DNA of 64,000 bases, from positions 558,001 through 622,000 of the forward strand of contig NW_026516215.1 in the NCBI RefSeq assembly GCF_025602895.1, given 5' to 3'. This document shows positions 33,845 to 43,973 of the stretch, one piece after another (positions within the stretch are counted from its first letter, which is position 1; each line of letters begins with the position of its first letter). Source of the stretch: Polychytrium aggregatum (Eukaryota > Chytridiomycota > Chytridiomycetes > Polychytriales). The position numbers and the translations under genes were made by a program. Under the pieces are notes generated by a model. The model was not told the origin of the DNA. It ran no database searches and saw only the letters and a list, made by a program, of their open reading frames with translations.

Positions 33845-33944
33845 TCTGTTTTATTTCTTGTGGCTTTGCTTGACGCAAGCACAGCACATACTACTGTTCA
33901 TGGAAACGGCTATATTGTCCCGTTTTTTTTCTGAATAAAGTGTA
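33845..33944 (+). ncRNA. Candidate guide (omega) RNA region, copy A right end
   Basis: The 100 bp from the Fanzor stop to the element's TA end. It is almost identical to the same stretch in copy B, though neither is coding. A short hairpin GCTTG-ACG-CAAGC is present. Known Fanzor guide RNAs run from the end of the ORF through the right end and take their guide from the flanking DNA, so the guide here would start at 33945 (TGGGAAATGGTCGCTGGC). Expression is not shown. Confidence 0.55.
33914..33944 (-). repeat. Right terminal inverted repeat, copy A
   Basis: Read inwards from the TA: TACACTTTATTCAG, then an A-run and CGGGACAATATAG. The match to the left end is mainly AAAAACGGGACA. Copy B has the same end with one fewer A. 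Confidence 0.85.
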
Positions 33945-34322
33945 TGGGAAATGGTCGCTGGCAGCATCTCGTCCTATCGGCCGGATAGAAGCATATCCCA
34001 GTATTTCGCCACGGGCAGCTTGCCGATCGATACCGACGTCTGCTCTGCGAGAACCTGCCTTCGCAGACCCACCACAGGCTGCAGTCAATCACCAAGACAA
34101 TCGGCCTTGGCTGATTGGTCTTGGAGCGCATTCTCGCAGCGATACAGCAGCTCATCTGCGTGGCCAGATATTTTGGGGCCACTGATGATGTGAAAGGCTT
34201 CAGGCACATCGCCGCAGAACCACAACCAGCAAGCGGCCTCTGTTCATCGCATCTACAGCCCGCTCGCTTCCAAGCAAGGAACCCCGATACATTCCCGAGC
34301 CCAGGCTTGGACGTCGCCAGCG
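33945..34322. other. Spacer between transposon A and the RasGAP gene
   Basis: 378 bp with no gene recognised. It must hold the promoter of the F-BAR/RasGAP gene, so transposon A is inserted just upstream of that promoter. Confidence 0.4.
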
Positions 34323-37300
34323 ATGCCAAACGAAAGGAGCTATGCCCACATCCACGAGTCTCTGAAGCACTGCAACAACCTCGCGGGGTTTCTCAAGAAG
34401 CGGCAACAAATCGAGTTTGCCTATGCCAGCGAGCTGTTCGAGCTGTGTCAGAGCTTCAACCGATCCTTTTTTGAGTCTAGCTCCCGGCCTCCAACGGTTG
34501 TGCGGCCGCCTTCGATCCTGCACGCCGATCCAAAGAACAGCTCGGATCTACTGGATGCCATGGCGCCGGACACTACGCTGCTGCGACAGTAGGCGTTCGT
34601 TCACTGCCGATTTGCTGCCGACACCGACGTTGTTGCGTGGTGTGCAGAGTGATGAGCGAGCCCAACGCTTCTTCAGAATGGCTGCTATCGTCGCACATCT
34701 TTGGCCATGTCCTTGCGAATGTCGACTCACAACAATGCCTCGTCATCCAGATCGGTGTGGAAGGCTGTGGTTGAGGCCATGGAGCATATGACCCGAATGT
34801 CGGAAAGCCATGTCGGTACCCCAGTGCATTCACCAATGATGATGCTATCCGGCTGTTGCTCTGTCCTGCCTGGTTTCGAGCATGGGCACGATAGTCCCTT
34901 GCTCTTGTTCATGGCTTCTGACGCCATCGACAACTGCCTGTCACTTTCGGCATGTCTCTTCGTTCGTACCGGCGCTCCGCTACAGAAAGCGCTCGGAATC
35001 AGCATCCAGCAGAACCTCATCGACCCCTTCCAAATCAAGATAAAGGATATGGAAGAACAGATCCGAGTTGTGAGTACGGCCTTGCGATTCTTCTGAAGAC
35101 GCTAAACAGAGAGTGGTCGTGTGAGCAGGTCCGCCCCAGAGGGCAGTTCGCGCATTGCTCGCCGCTCATGAACTGCATGCTCAGCATCAAGAAGAGTCCG
35201 TCAAGCTCACAAAGAGACTGCAGGACGTTTTCAGTATTGTTCAGAAGGTGGGTTTCGGCTCAGTGCTCTATATCCGTGCCTTGGGCGGCAGGGAGAGAGG
35301 GACGATGGCCTGCACTTTGATCTGAACCCCTGCCTGATGGTCCCAGGCTCAACACGACTATGACGAGCTCAAGTGCCTCGCTGATGAAGCGAGAGACAAT
35401 CTCTCCAAGGCCCAGCTCAATTCAAGCACCAAGAAGAAGGACCTCGAAAAGGTGCAAGTCGGAACGCGATAAACTGTGGCCAGTTCCCCAGCCCTTTGGC
35501 CAATCGCTAACACAGCCGCCCACTCCCCAGCTCTCGCTAAAGTATCGCCAGGCGGAAGAAAAGGCGTCCCAGGCACTAGAGAACTTCAACAAGTGTCAGG
35601 CTGCCTGCAATTCTGCGCAAGAGGACCACTACAATCGACTGCTGCCGTCCTTGAATGGCGAAATCCGTAAAGGGGAAGAGGATCGCATGACGGCGATTCG
35701 CAAGCTCCTTCTTGACCTCAACTTCCTCGATAAGATTCAGTCCGATGCCTGCATGACGACCATCGAGGGACTGAGTGACCGGCTGTCCACAGTCGATGTC
35801 GACAAGGATGTTAAGCAGTTTGTCGAGTCCTGTGTAGGTGACTCGGGATCGGCTATGAAAGAGCAGCATATTCGAGTGGCCTGGAGCTAAAGCTGGCTCC
35901 TACTACCCCCGCCACAACAGCTGGCCGATGGGAAGGACTCACTCAACATGGGCGTGCGGAACTTGGTCAATCCTCTCAAGGCCGGGCGCGTGTTTGTCAA
36001 GAAAGGTAATGATGCATCGAGGCGGCTCGGATTCGGGCTGATCTTGCAGCTCGACACCCGATCGAGCAGAGCTACGGCCTCTATGTTCTCCAACATAGCT
36101 GCATCCGGGAGCTATTGGCGCTCTCGGATATCATCCGGACTGCGCCTTTCGATGCTGACAGATTCGGGCTTCTCCAGGCGATCATACCCCCGGCTGGGTT
36201 CCTAGCTACCTTGTGCTTCTGGAGAAAGAGAAAAGGCTATACTGCTTTGATCGAGTGGATGTAAGGAGGATTCGTCACCAAAGACGACAGCAGCAGCATT
36301 GGCGATGTGCGGGGCGCCTGTGCTCTCCGGAATGCAAACTACACTCCGTCCTCTGCACTCCACTGTTGCCACTCTGGAGCCGTCTCAGATAATCATCTTA
36401 CAAGCTATGTATAGTCAAAGAGTGCTGGCCATACACCGCACCTCATTCGTGCACATCACATACATGATGCAACGATAACTCATCATCTGCGTGTGCATTC
36501 CATCCACAGTCCGAACGACCCCGCGAAATCGTTTCCACTTCGAAGCTGAAGATTTATTCTGTCGATGACAGCTACTTTGGTCGGGCCAATTGCTTTCAAA
36601 TCATCATCGACGATATTTCTCCGAGCGCATTATCGGACAAATCGGAATCCGCGCCCGGATCATCACCGGCCGCAACTGTGGCCAGACAAACGTACAACAT
36701 CATCAGCGAGTCCCAAAACGACAAGCTAGAGTGGATAACGCACCTGCGTCGGCTCTCATACTGCTGCCCTCGATGCGCACAGGTTTATGATCAAACCGAT
36801 CCCGATATCGATCCAAAGGGGGGCTATGCTATGCATTCGGCGGATGGCACAACCACCCCGGTGGCGTCGCACAGTCGTCAAGCCTCAATGAGCGAAGGAT
36901 CCGGCGATCCGCAGTCGGCCCCGGTAGCGACCGCCAAGGCGCTCACGGGCTATGCAAGAAGCCTTCAGCTGTGGATCACTGAGGCGAAGGACATGGGAGG
37001 AGCGCAAAAGTACGCCCCGTATTGTGTGGTTCTTTTGAACGACATAAAGCAAGCTCGGACGACCACAAAACATGGCGACAGTCCGTTCTGGGGAGAAGAC
37101 TTTCGGTTCAGGTGAGAAGGACGACCGAATCGCAGCGGTCAGAGCCTCGCATTGCATCCATTTTTCAAACAAACGGCGGCGACAACGTTTTCTATTCGCT
37201 GTTTCGCTCTTGCTTGTCCTGTGCGGTACTGTTGACAGCTCATAAAGCGCGAGGTAACCCGATCTATCGATCCAACCAAATGTCTGCTGTACAGCGATAT

Positions 37301-40300
37301 ACCTCCGTGTCGAACACGTCTCCGGCTCCTGTTCTTTTCAAGCAGTACGAACCGAAGCCAGAAGGATACTGAAATCGGTAACAGCGCTGCTTCCCGAGTA
37401 TGCCCGATGCTGACTCTGGACTAACTCCTCGAATGCTGCGTCTCCCAGGCTACATCAGTATCAATCTCTCCAACCTCAAGTCCGGCAAGCAGGTCGAAAG
37501 CTGGTACCCACTAAAAGCCTTTTCCCGCCAAGCCACCGAGGGCGATGGTACGCCTCCTGCTGCAGCGTCACCCGGAATGGTGCGCGTGGCATACTTCCTG
37601 ACGGTAGGTCACCATCGCGAACATCGAGATTGACCGGCAACAACTTGGTGCTGACAAAGGTTTCTACTCTCAGAATGAGAAAACACTACCGATGAATGCA
37701 TACGAAGAGTTCCTCCAGATTGCAATGGAGCCCAAGCTGACGTGCATCAAGCACCTTAGCAAGCTTCTGGGCAAGGACAAGGAGGACTTTGCCAAGACAG
37801 TAAGTGTCCCTGTTGGCGTCGGAGGATACTTGTGGGATGAATCGGTGTTGGAGGAGATTCGCAGAATGAGCCGTGTCGACCGCACCAACGCAACTCGCGG
37901 TATCTATGCTTGATCGCCAGCTCGTGAGCATTCTTGTGGCGTACAATCGAGACATTGAAGGAATTCAAGAGCTCATGAGCGAGGAGATTATGGCGACAGG
38001 TAATTCGAGATCTACAAGGGCTCGTTCGCTCCAGCAGCACATGCCGTATCGCCCGTTCACCAACTTGTGGATCCTTGCTGTCCTGCGCTGGATTGATCAT
38101 AGTCGTTGTGAGACACCCATACCCTCGTAGTGTCGGTGCACTTGTCGGCTAACACTTTCACGCGCTGCCCTTTCACCACAGCCAACTCGAACATCATCTT
38201 TCGCGGTAATTCTGTGGCCATCAAGTCACTGGATCAGTACATGAAAATGATCGGATCTGAATATTTGGAAGGAACGTTGGGCTCGCTCATCCGTGGTGTA
38301 TATAACAGCAAGGACAACTGCGAGGTATGCATGTCTGACACTCGCGGCTGGCTGGTGCAAGGGCCGCAGCTTCGATCAGTCGTAGCCTCGACCAGTCGCA
38401 GCTAATCAGCTCTCACAGGTCGACCCAACCAAACTGGGCCAGCTTCGGTCCAAGAATGTCGAAGAAGTTATTCGGAAAAACTCCAAGAGACTCCTAAACC
38501 ATGTCAACATCTTCTGGGTTACGATTGCCCGGTCGGCAGAGAAATGCCCGCCGTAAGGACCGCCCGACCATATGCAATTTGGCTGCACTGCCCTTCCATA
38601 CCGGTCCGGCGCTGTGTCGGTTCAGTGGTCTGTGGATGCCTTGCTTACGGACTTTCCGTGTCGCATAGAGAGCTGCTCTCAATCTTTGCCCGCATCAAAG
38701 ACGTCGTCTCCAAAAAGTTCCCCGAAGACCCCAATGCCATATACTCCGCAGTCAGGTGGGTATGAAAGCGTGCACGCCCATTCACCGTCACGGCTGAGCC
38801 GTCGCATGCTGATAGGGAATGCTATATCGTGGATCTATCTTAGCGGATTCATTTTCTTGAGATTTTTCTGCCCAACGATTTTGTCGGTAAGGACCGCGTC
38901 CAGCTTCGCGTGTGCAGTGTTGAAGGGGACAGCATATCCCCGGCGTTGCATTTGCCTCGTTTCGACCACCGATCTGACAGAACGTATCCACAAGCCCAAG
39001 CTTTTTGGCATCATGAGCGAACATCCCGATCCGATCACATCAAGAACTTTAACCCTGATTGCCAAGATCATTCAAAACCTCGCAAATCTCTCTGAATTTG
39101 AGGGCAAAGAGCCACATATGGGATGTGTGAGTTGACTTGAGAGATCGCCATGCCTTCAGGTCCTGATATGTCGGATCTGTGTTGCACGATACTCACGAGC
39201 TCTGTCCTTGATCGACTCGGCACGCACCTGTCACCGGCAGTTCAATCCATTCATCGTCGAGCACATCCAATCCATGAAGGCGTTCATCAACACACTTTCG
39301 GTAAGCCACACGACTAGCGCTGCAAGAATCGAGCTGCAAACCGTCGCGAACCAGCCCCGGCATTGGATATTGTGTCGATAGCGAGCTCCATGATGATTCC
39401 TGAACAAAGCTGCTGTCTCTCAGCGCGGGCCTGTTGATATCCAGCCCAGTACAAAGCCACGCATCAATCTGCGGCGCGAGACATTTTTGCTCTATCAGTA
39501 CTTCAGCACGTACTCGAGCGAAATTAAAAAGATCGAGGAGCCCTTGATCGACAAGCTGCTTCCCATTGTCGAGCAGCTGGACAAGATCCAGAACCTGGCG
39601 CAGGCCGAGGAAGTCGGCAATTCCAATGCAGAAACCGACGACGAGGATCTTGTGATGGCCCCTCACCACAGCGCTCCATCGGAGGGTGCCCCGGCCCCAC
39701 TTTCGGGGCACCTGATGGAGGAATCCGTCTCAAGCAAGAGCCCGGCCCAATGGGGCAAAAAGGTCCTGCGCAGCATGAGCAGCACCAACAACTCCCAGAA
39801 AGAGCATCTACTTGCGGATGAGGTTGGGTCGTATCAGCGCCCGAGCGCACTCGGAAACGAGAGTGCCAGCGCAGCACAAGGCGAGGTGCTGTCCAGCAGT
39901 CTCCTGTCGTCAAGCGACCTCATGGGTGTTCCAAAACGCACGGACACGACCGAAAAGCATGCAAGAACCTCCAAGGCGCTCCTCAATCGAGACAAAAGTC
40001 GGTCCATCCCCGTCAACTCGCCGCCGACCAGCGGCGAGTCGTACCTGCCTCACAATCCCTCGAAGCTTGGCTCGTTTGATTCTCTGAACCACGAGCCCGA
40101 CTCTCCCAGCAAATCAGAAGAGTCCAAGACCAAGCGGTTCTTCAAGGCCCTCATGGGAAAGAAATCCAAGGACAAGCACGATGCCGATGCGGGCGGTGGA
40201 TACCAGCGTAAGCTCTCCGAGGATTCGACAGGAGGCTCGACAGGAGGCTCGATGGGAGGCTCGATGGCAGGCTCGTCTTCGATTATCAAGCTTGCCGAAG

Positions 40301-40725
40301 ACGACATTCCTGAAAGCTCGATCCAGGGCTCGGTCCAAAGTCTCAACATCGACAAGCGAGCGTCGATGGACTCGCTGGAAGAGGAGCTCAAGCAGCAGAA
40401 ACGAGGCAGCCGGTTCCACTTTGGCAGCGGCAATCTGCGACAGCTGGGAAGAGCAAAGTCATCGTCGGACACGCCTCAGTCCAAGCTTCCGAGTCGGCGC
40501 CGCGACTCTGACATCATTTCGAGCGACAATCCCGACGAAAACAGCGGAAGCTTCCTGCAGATCGGGCACCACGAGCCGCTCAAGTCGGACGATGGCTCGG
40601 TTGGCAAGCACCGGTCCCGGCAAAGGAGGTTCAAGGGCCCGCTGCAGGCAGTCCACGGCGAAAGCATGATTCAGGGCGGAACGACGCCCGATCCCATGTC
40701 GTTCCTGGGCGGTCTCAACGACTAG
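34323..40725 (+). CDS. F-BAR, PH/C2-like and RasGAP domain protein
   Basis: A long multi-exon gene. It starts with an F-BAR type region (SYAHIHESLKHCNNLAGFLKKRQQIEFAYASELFELCQSF) and coiled segments up to about 35900, which would bind and bend membranes. A middle part (36580-37600) has PH/C2-like pieces (SLQLWITEAKDMGGAQKYAPYCVVLLNDIKQARTTTKHGDSPFWGEDF is C2-like). The RasGAP domain follows from 37880: LDRQLVSILVAYNRDIEGIQELM, IIFRGNSVAIKSLDQYMKMIG with the arginine finger in FRGN, YLEGTLGSLIRGVY, GFIFLRFFCPTIL, PKLFGIM and LTLIAKIIQNLANLSEF. It would speed GTP hydrolysis by Ras at membranes. The last exon (39487-40725) is a Ser-rich, disordered tail ending MSFLGGLND. Introns are many and only partly resolved; the start is the first ATG before the F-BAR segment. 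Confidence 0.85.
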
Positions 40726-42000
40726 AGTCGGATTGAATACAGCCAACAGAGCAAATAGATTGACCAGTGATGATGACCAGCCTATGGCGCCGGTCTGGAC
40801 ATCTAAACCGAGCGACCATATATTCAAGAGCGCACTCCCCCGAACTGGCGAGCTGATTTTGCAGTGCCATCGACTACCTCATATATTTTTGTCTTTGGAT
40901 TCTACAGAGTAATTAGTGCGCGGACAGTTCCATTAAATGTTTCATTATTGTATCACCGGGATGCAGTCCAGACGGCGCTCGAGGGCTCAAGCGTGCACGA
41001 GATCGACATGGAATCTAGTTCGACTGCCCGACGACGAGTTGGCTAGTTAGGAAGAGCAGCGTGAGAAAGATGCGGCATACGCTTGTCGTGTCGTGTGGAT
41101 ACGCAGAGCAGCGATGTCGCCGATGTGGCCATTACGCTTCCACCTTACCGCGGATGCCTCTTGGACGGAGTGCCGCTGGCACTGTGCGGCAGGTGTCGGC
41201 GCTCTCGATGCGCATGGTGGTTATCGAAATCGATTGCGCCCGCACTGCGCAGTGTGAAGCTCATGGATTTGAATATTTCGATGGGAGTTGGCGCCGCTAG
41301 AATGGATAACAAGTCAGTCAATCGAGGAAAGGTGACATGTCTCCGATTTAGTCAGCGCTGGCGAAACAGGGTTGGGGGTATTTGGTAGCTCGGATTCGAA
41401 CGGTCGGTATCGGTCGAATGCTCGGATAACATACCATGGACAGCAACCATCCACACAAGCAAGCACACAGCCACAAGGGTATGGAGGCCTCTCATTATTG
41501 ATGGGACTAGAGTTAAAGTTGACGGTGTCTCGAGAGGGGAGCGAGGGATTAGAGCTGACGAAAGTGGCTCCGAGGGAAAACGGGAGCAGAAATAGGCTCG
41601 CGGAAGGATGCTGCAACTCTCTGAAACAATCGCTTGGCAGCACGCTTCGATCCAGAATACAGATGACCCCGGCCGAATCGTGGACGTTTCTGTCTTGGAC
41701 CAATCGCCAGAGAGAGAACAATGGTGGTCCTGCCGGCAGCATCTGGACCATTCATGCCGACCCTGCGCCCAGCAGCGACAGTAATCCTCGAATGCAGCCC
41801 ATAATGCCATCTCCATCTGCCCGCTGTTGTGCGCTCGAGCGTTTCGTGTCGTCTCAAGTGGTGGTTCAGCCATGAACGGTGTATTATGCAGAGCATCGTC
41901 TCTCAAATCAACTGAAAGTCTCCCTGCTGATATCCCAAACTCCTAGCCCCGTGCCCCGAGCCCGGAGCCCCGAGCCCCGAGTGGCCCACAAAACGACGAT
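40726..42000. other. Convergent intergenic region
   Basis: About 1.3 kb with random overlapping ORFs on both strands. Near 41945-41985 there is a short tandem of CCCGAGCC/CCGAGCCC units. No gene or RNA was recognised. Confidence 0.4.
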
Positions 42001-42320
42001 CTAGTTACTGTCTTTGAAGACAGTATCCACGCCGCTTTCGTTGAGAATCGCAATGTCGTCTGGGCTCAGAGGTGTAATGTTGCTGCTGTCGCCGCTGAGA
42101 GGAGGCGGAATGGGAACGGGCACTGCCGCGCAGAGAGCTGGGAGGAAAGAGCGCCGGGCGATCAGCCATGCCACCGAGTGTGTCCTGAATGTCTCAGTAG
42201 ATATGCTCGAATATGCATCTGCGCACAGTTGCTCCCGCCACATCAGATCGAGGCGATAGCGCTTCGCTGCTTACTCGCAAGCAGGGACAAGACAACAAGA
42301 GACAAGAGGGCGGGCTTCAT
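42001..42320 (-). CDS. Small secreted peptide, 60 residues
   Basis: Two exons (42320-42275 and 42137-42001) join in phase with GTAAGC and TTTCCTCCCAG borders. The product begins MKPALLSLVVLSLLATLCAA, a textbook signal peptide with an A-x-A type cleavage site, and continues VPVPIPPPLSGDSSNITPLS then PDDIAILNESGVDTVFKDSN. The predicted mature peptide is about 40 residues, Pro- and Asp-rich, without cysteines, with two NxS/T sites (NIT, NES). It could be a secreted effector-like or cell-wall peptide or a propeptide; nothing identifies it. It is too short for ordinary gene finding, but the signal peptide plus clean splice phase support it. Confidence 0.6.
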
Positions 42321-42844
42321 GGCTTGTGCTGGCAGTGTTTGGTGCAAGGTATATGGCGGGAACTTGGGTCTTGGAAAGTGTGTGAATGAGAGGACCGGGG
42401 TACTATTTGCGATGGACTGTGGGAAGCAGAGGTCAATATATGGGGTTCGCCGGTGAGCGCTCGAACAATGCAGGAGACTTGTGCGAACCATCCGTCAGTC
42501 TGTCCCATGCTGTTTCTCGAGCCATTCACCTATCCACCCATTCAAAGAATGGCTATGGTACCGATGGGAGCAATGGTATGAATGGAGTGAATGACATCCG
42601 TGACAATGCCACCTGAGTGTATCCAATCGACAACGCTCACACACAGCTCAATCATTTTCCACAATGGCCATCAATGCACTCTGAGGACTGCAGTTGCCAG
42701 TGCTGCTCATCCAGTTCAGCCCGATTGGGGGGTTGCGATAAAGGTGCTCTTGACACATGAACAAATGAGACAGCCATATGTCAGCGTTGTATTCGATGGC
42801 ATGTGTCGTATTCGATGGCATGTGTCCAACTCGGCCATATGCAA

Positions 42845-43490
42845 TAACACAGATCACCTCCCGGTGAAGACTTCTGGTCGCTCTCCACAATCGACCTGTA
42901 CACAGTACAGTCGGTCCAGAAAAACGAGACAGTTCCTTCCTGGCTTCAGATGTCTGACTGACTGTAGGTCCAGTGAGCAAGCCGTGAGATTGTTTCCCGT
43001 CCTGGTTGGCAATCTCTCTGTGTAGTGCATCCACTCCACGCTCTGGACAGTTCCATACTAACTCGATATCAAGATGCTCGGCCTTCTCGAGTCGCTTGGT
43101 TTCCCGACAATGTGAGCATACCTGGGATGTGTTGAACTCGTTCACCGAGCACACATGGATCTTGGAGACGGATTGGTCTGGTGGTCGTCTCTGGTGGTGG
43201 TGGAATTGCTCGAAGTACTTGGCGAACCTGAGTCTCCTGGGACTGGATGCATATCCCTTCCCCTGTTTCCAGGATGCATTCCCAAAGGCAATCACCACTT
43301 CGGTCTCCTTGGCCATACTTGCTTGGCCATGAATACGATGAGTGGGTGGGTGTATTCAGGTTCCAGAAAAAGCACAGTCATAGCTCAAAACGGGGCTGTC
43401 CCATTTCATTTTGGAAACGCTGTAATCACGTTGCGCTCTGTATTGACATCGCAATTCCGCACCGTGCAGCTGCTGGGAACGCTGTAGATC
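42845..43490 (-). pseudogene. Older Fanzor 3' remnant split by a mini-element
   Basis: The flanks of the mini-element at 42906-43424 are two parts of one Fanzor C-terminus. Downstream of it (42850-42905) the minus strand reads VQVDCGERPEVFTG, matching SIVEIGERPAVFTR; upstream (43425-43490) the DNA matches the DVNAARNM region and the end of the zinc ribbon. Removing the insert and one TA restores a continuous match. Similarity ends soon on both sides. Confidence 0.8.
42906..43424 (-). mobile_element. Non-autonomous Fanzor-derived element (519 bp), nested
   Basis: Bounded by TA and by inverted repeats: TACAGTCGGTCCAGAAAAAC on the low side and, read inwards, TACAGCGTTTCCAAAATG on the high side, each followed by an ACGAGACA or ATGGGACA core. 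The interior keeps a Fanzor fragment on the minus strand (EVVIAFGNASWKQGKGYASS to VNEFNTSQVCSHCRETKRL), that is, the displaced-glutamate motif and half of the zinc ribbon, but no transposase. It is an internal-deletion product of a second subfamily and is inserted at a TA inside an older Fanzor remnant. Confidence 0.87.
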
Positions 43491-43973
43491 AGCCATTGCG
43501 GGTTCGGCCAGAGACATGGACGTGCTCAAGTCTCCGTCGATAGTCCTCTTTCGCGAGCGATGTGATGTGGTCGTAAGAATTGTATTGAATGTGCGTGTCA
43601 GGGCAGTTCAGCGATGGCATGCAAAACAATGAATACGTCAGACGGCGGAAAGGGACCGTGACAGCGCTTGAGGCTGACGGCCTTGGGCGTCGACGGGTAC
43701 GAGTCAGGACGAACGCAGGTCGTCGGTGGCTGTGGCGAGTTGCAAACGACCTTGATCGAATTGCACATGAAGCGCAAAGGGAATATTTTTTTTTCTTCTC
43801 TTTGTCAGAGAACAGGGAGTTGCCTTTTTTTGGTTGCTTTTCTTTTCACTTCTTCAGAGCATGGGACATTGACTTTTTTTTCTCTCCTCCTTCCTGCGAA
43901 ATCAAATATATATCAAAAAGACGGACAGAGGGGGCGAACTCAAACTTCAGCGCGCTCTTCGTTCCTTTGCTGA
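43491..43973. other. Spacer with T-rich tracts
   Basis: About 480 bp between the Fanzor remnant and the end of the RRM gene. Several T-runs (43788-43797, 43826-43832, 43874-43881) lie in the probable 3' untranslated or downstream region of the RRM gene. No gene was recognised. Confidence 0.4.

Larger units (their letters stand above)
30576..33944 (+). mobile_element. Fanzor-carrying Tc1/mariner transposon, copy A
   Basis: A 3.37-kb element bounded by TA dinucleotides. The left terminus starts TACAGCGTATCC and contains TAAAAAACGGGACACCC; the right terminus, read inwards, starts TACACTTTATTC and contains AAAAAAAACGGGACA, so the inverted repeats share an A-run plus CGGGACA about 15-20 bp from each end. 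Inside, on the same strand, are a transposase gene and a Fanzor gene. The pairing of a Fanzor with a Tc1/mariner transposase is established for Fanzor1-type elements. The TA at each end is the expected target-site duplication. The Fanzor is intact; the transposase has lost its N-terminal DNA-binding part and its tail, so this copy could move only with help. Confidence 0.92.
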
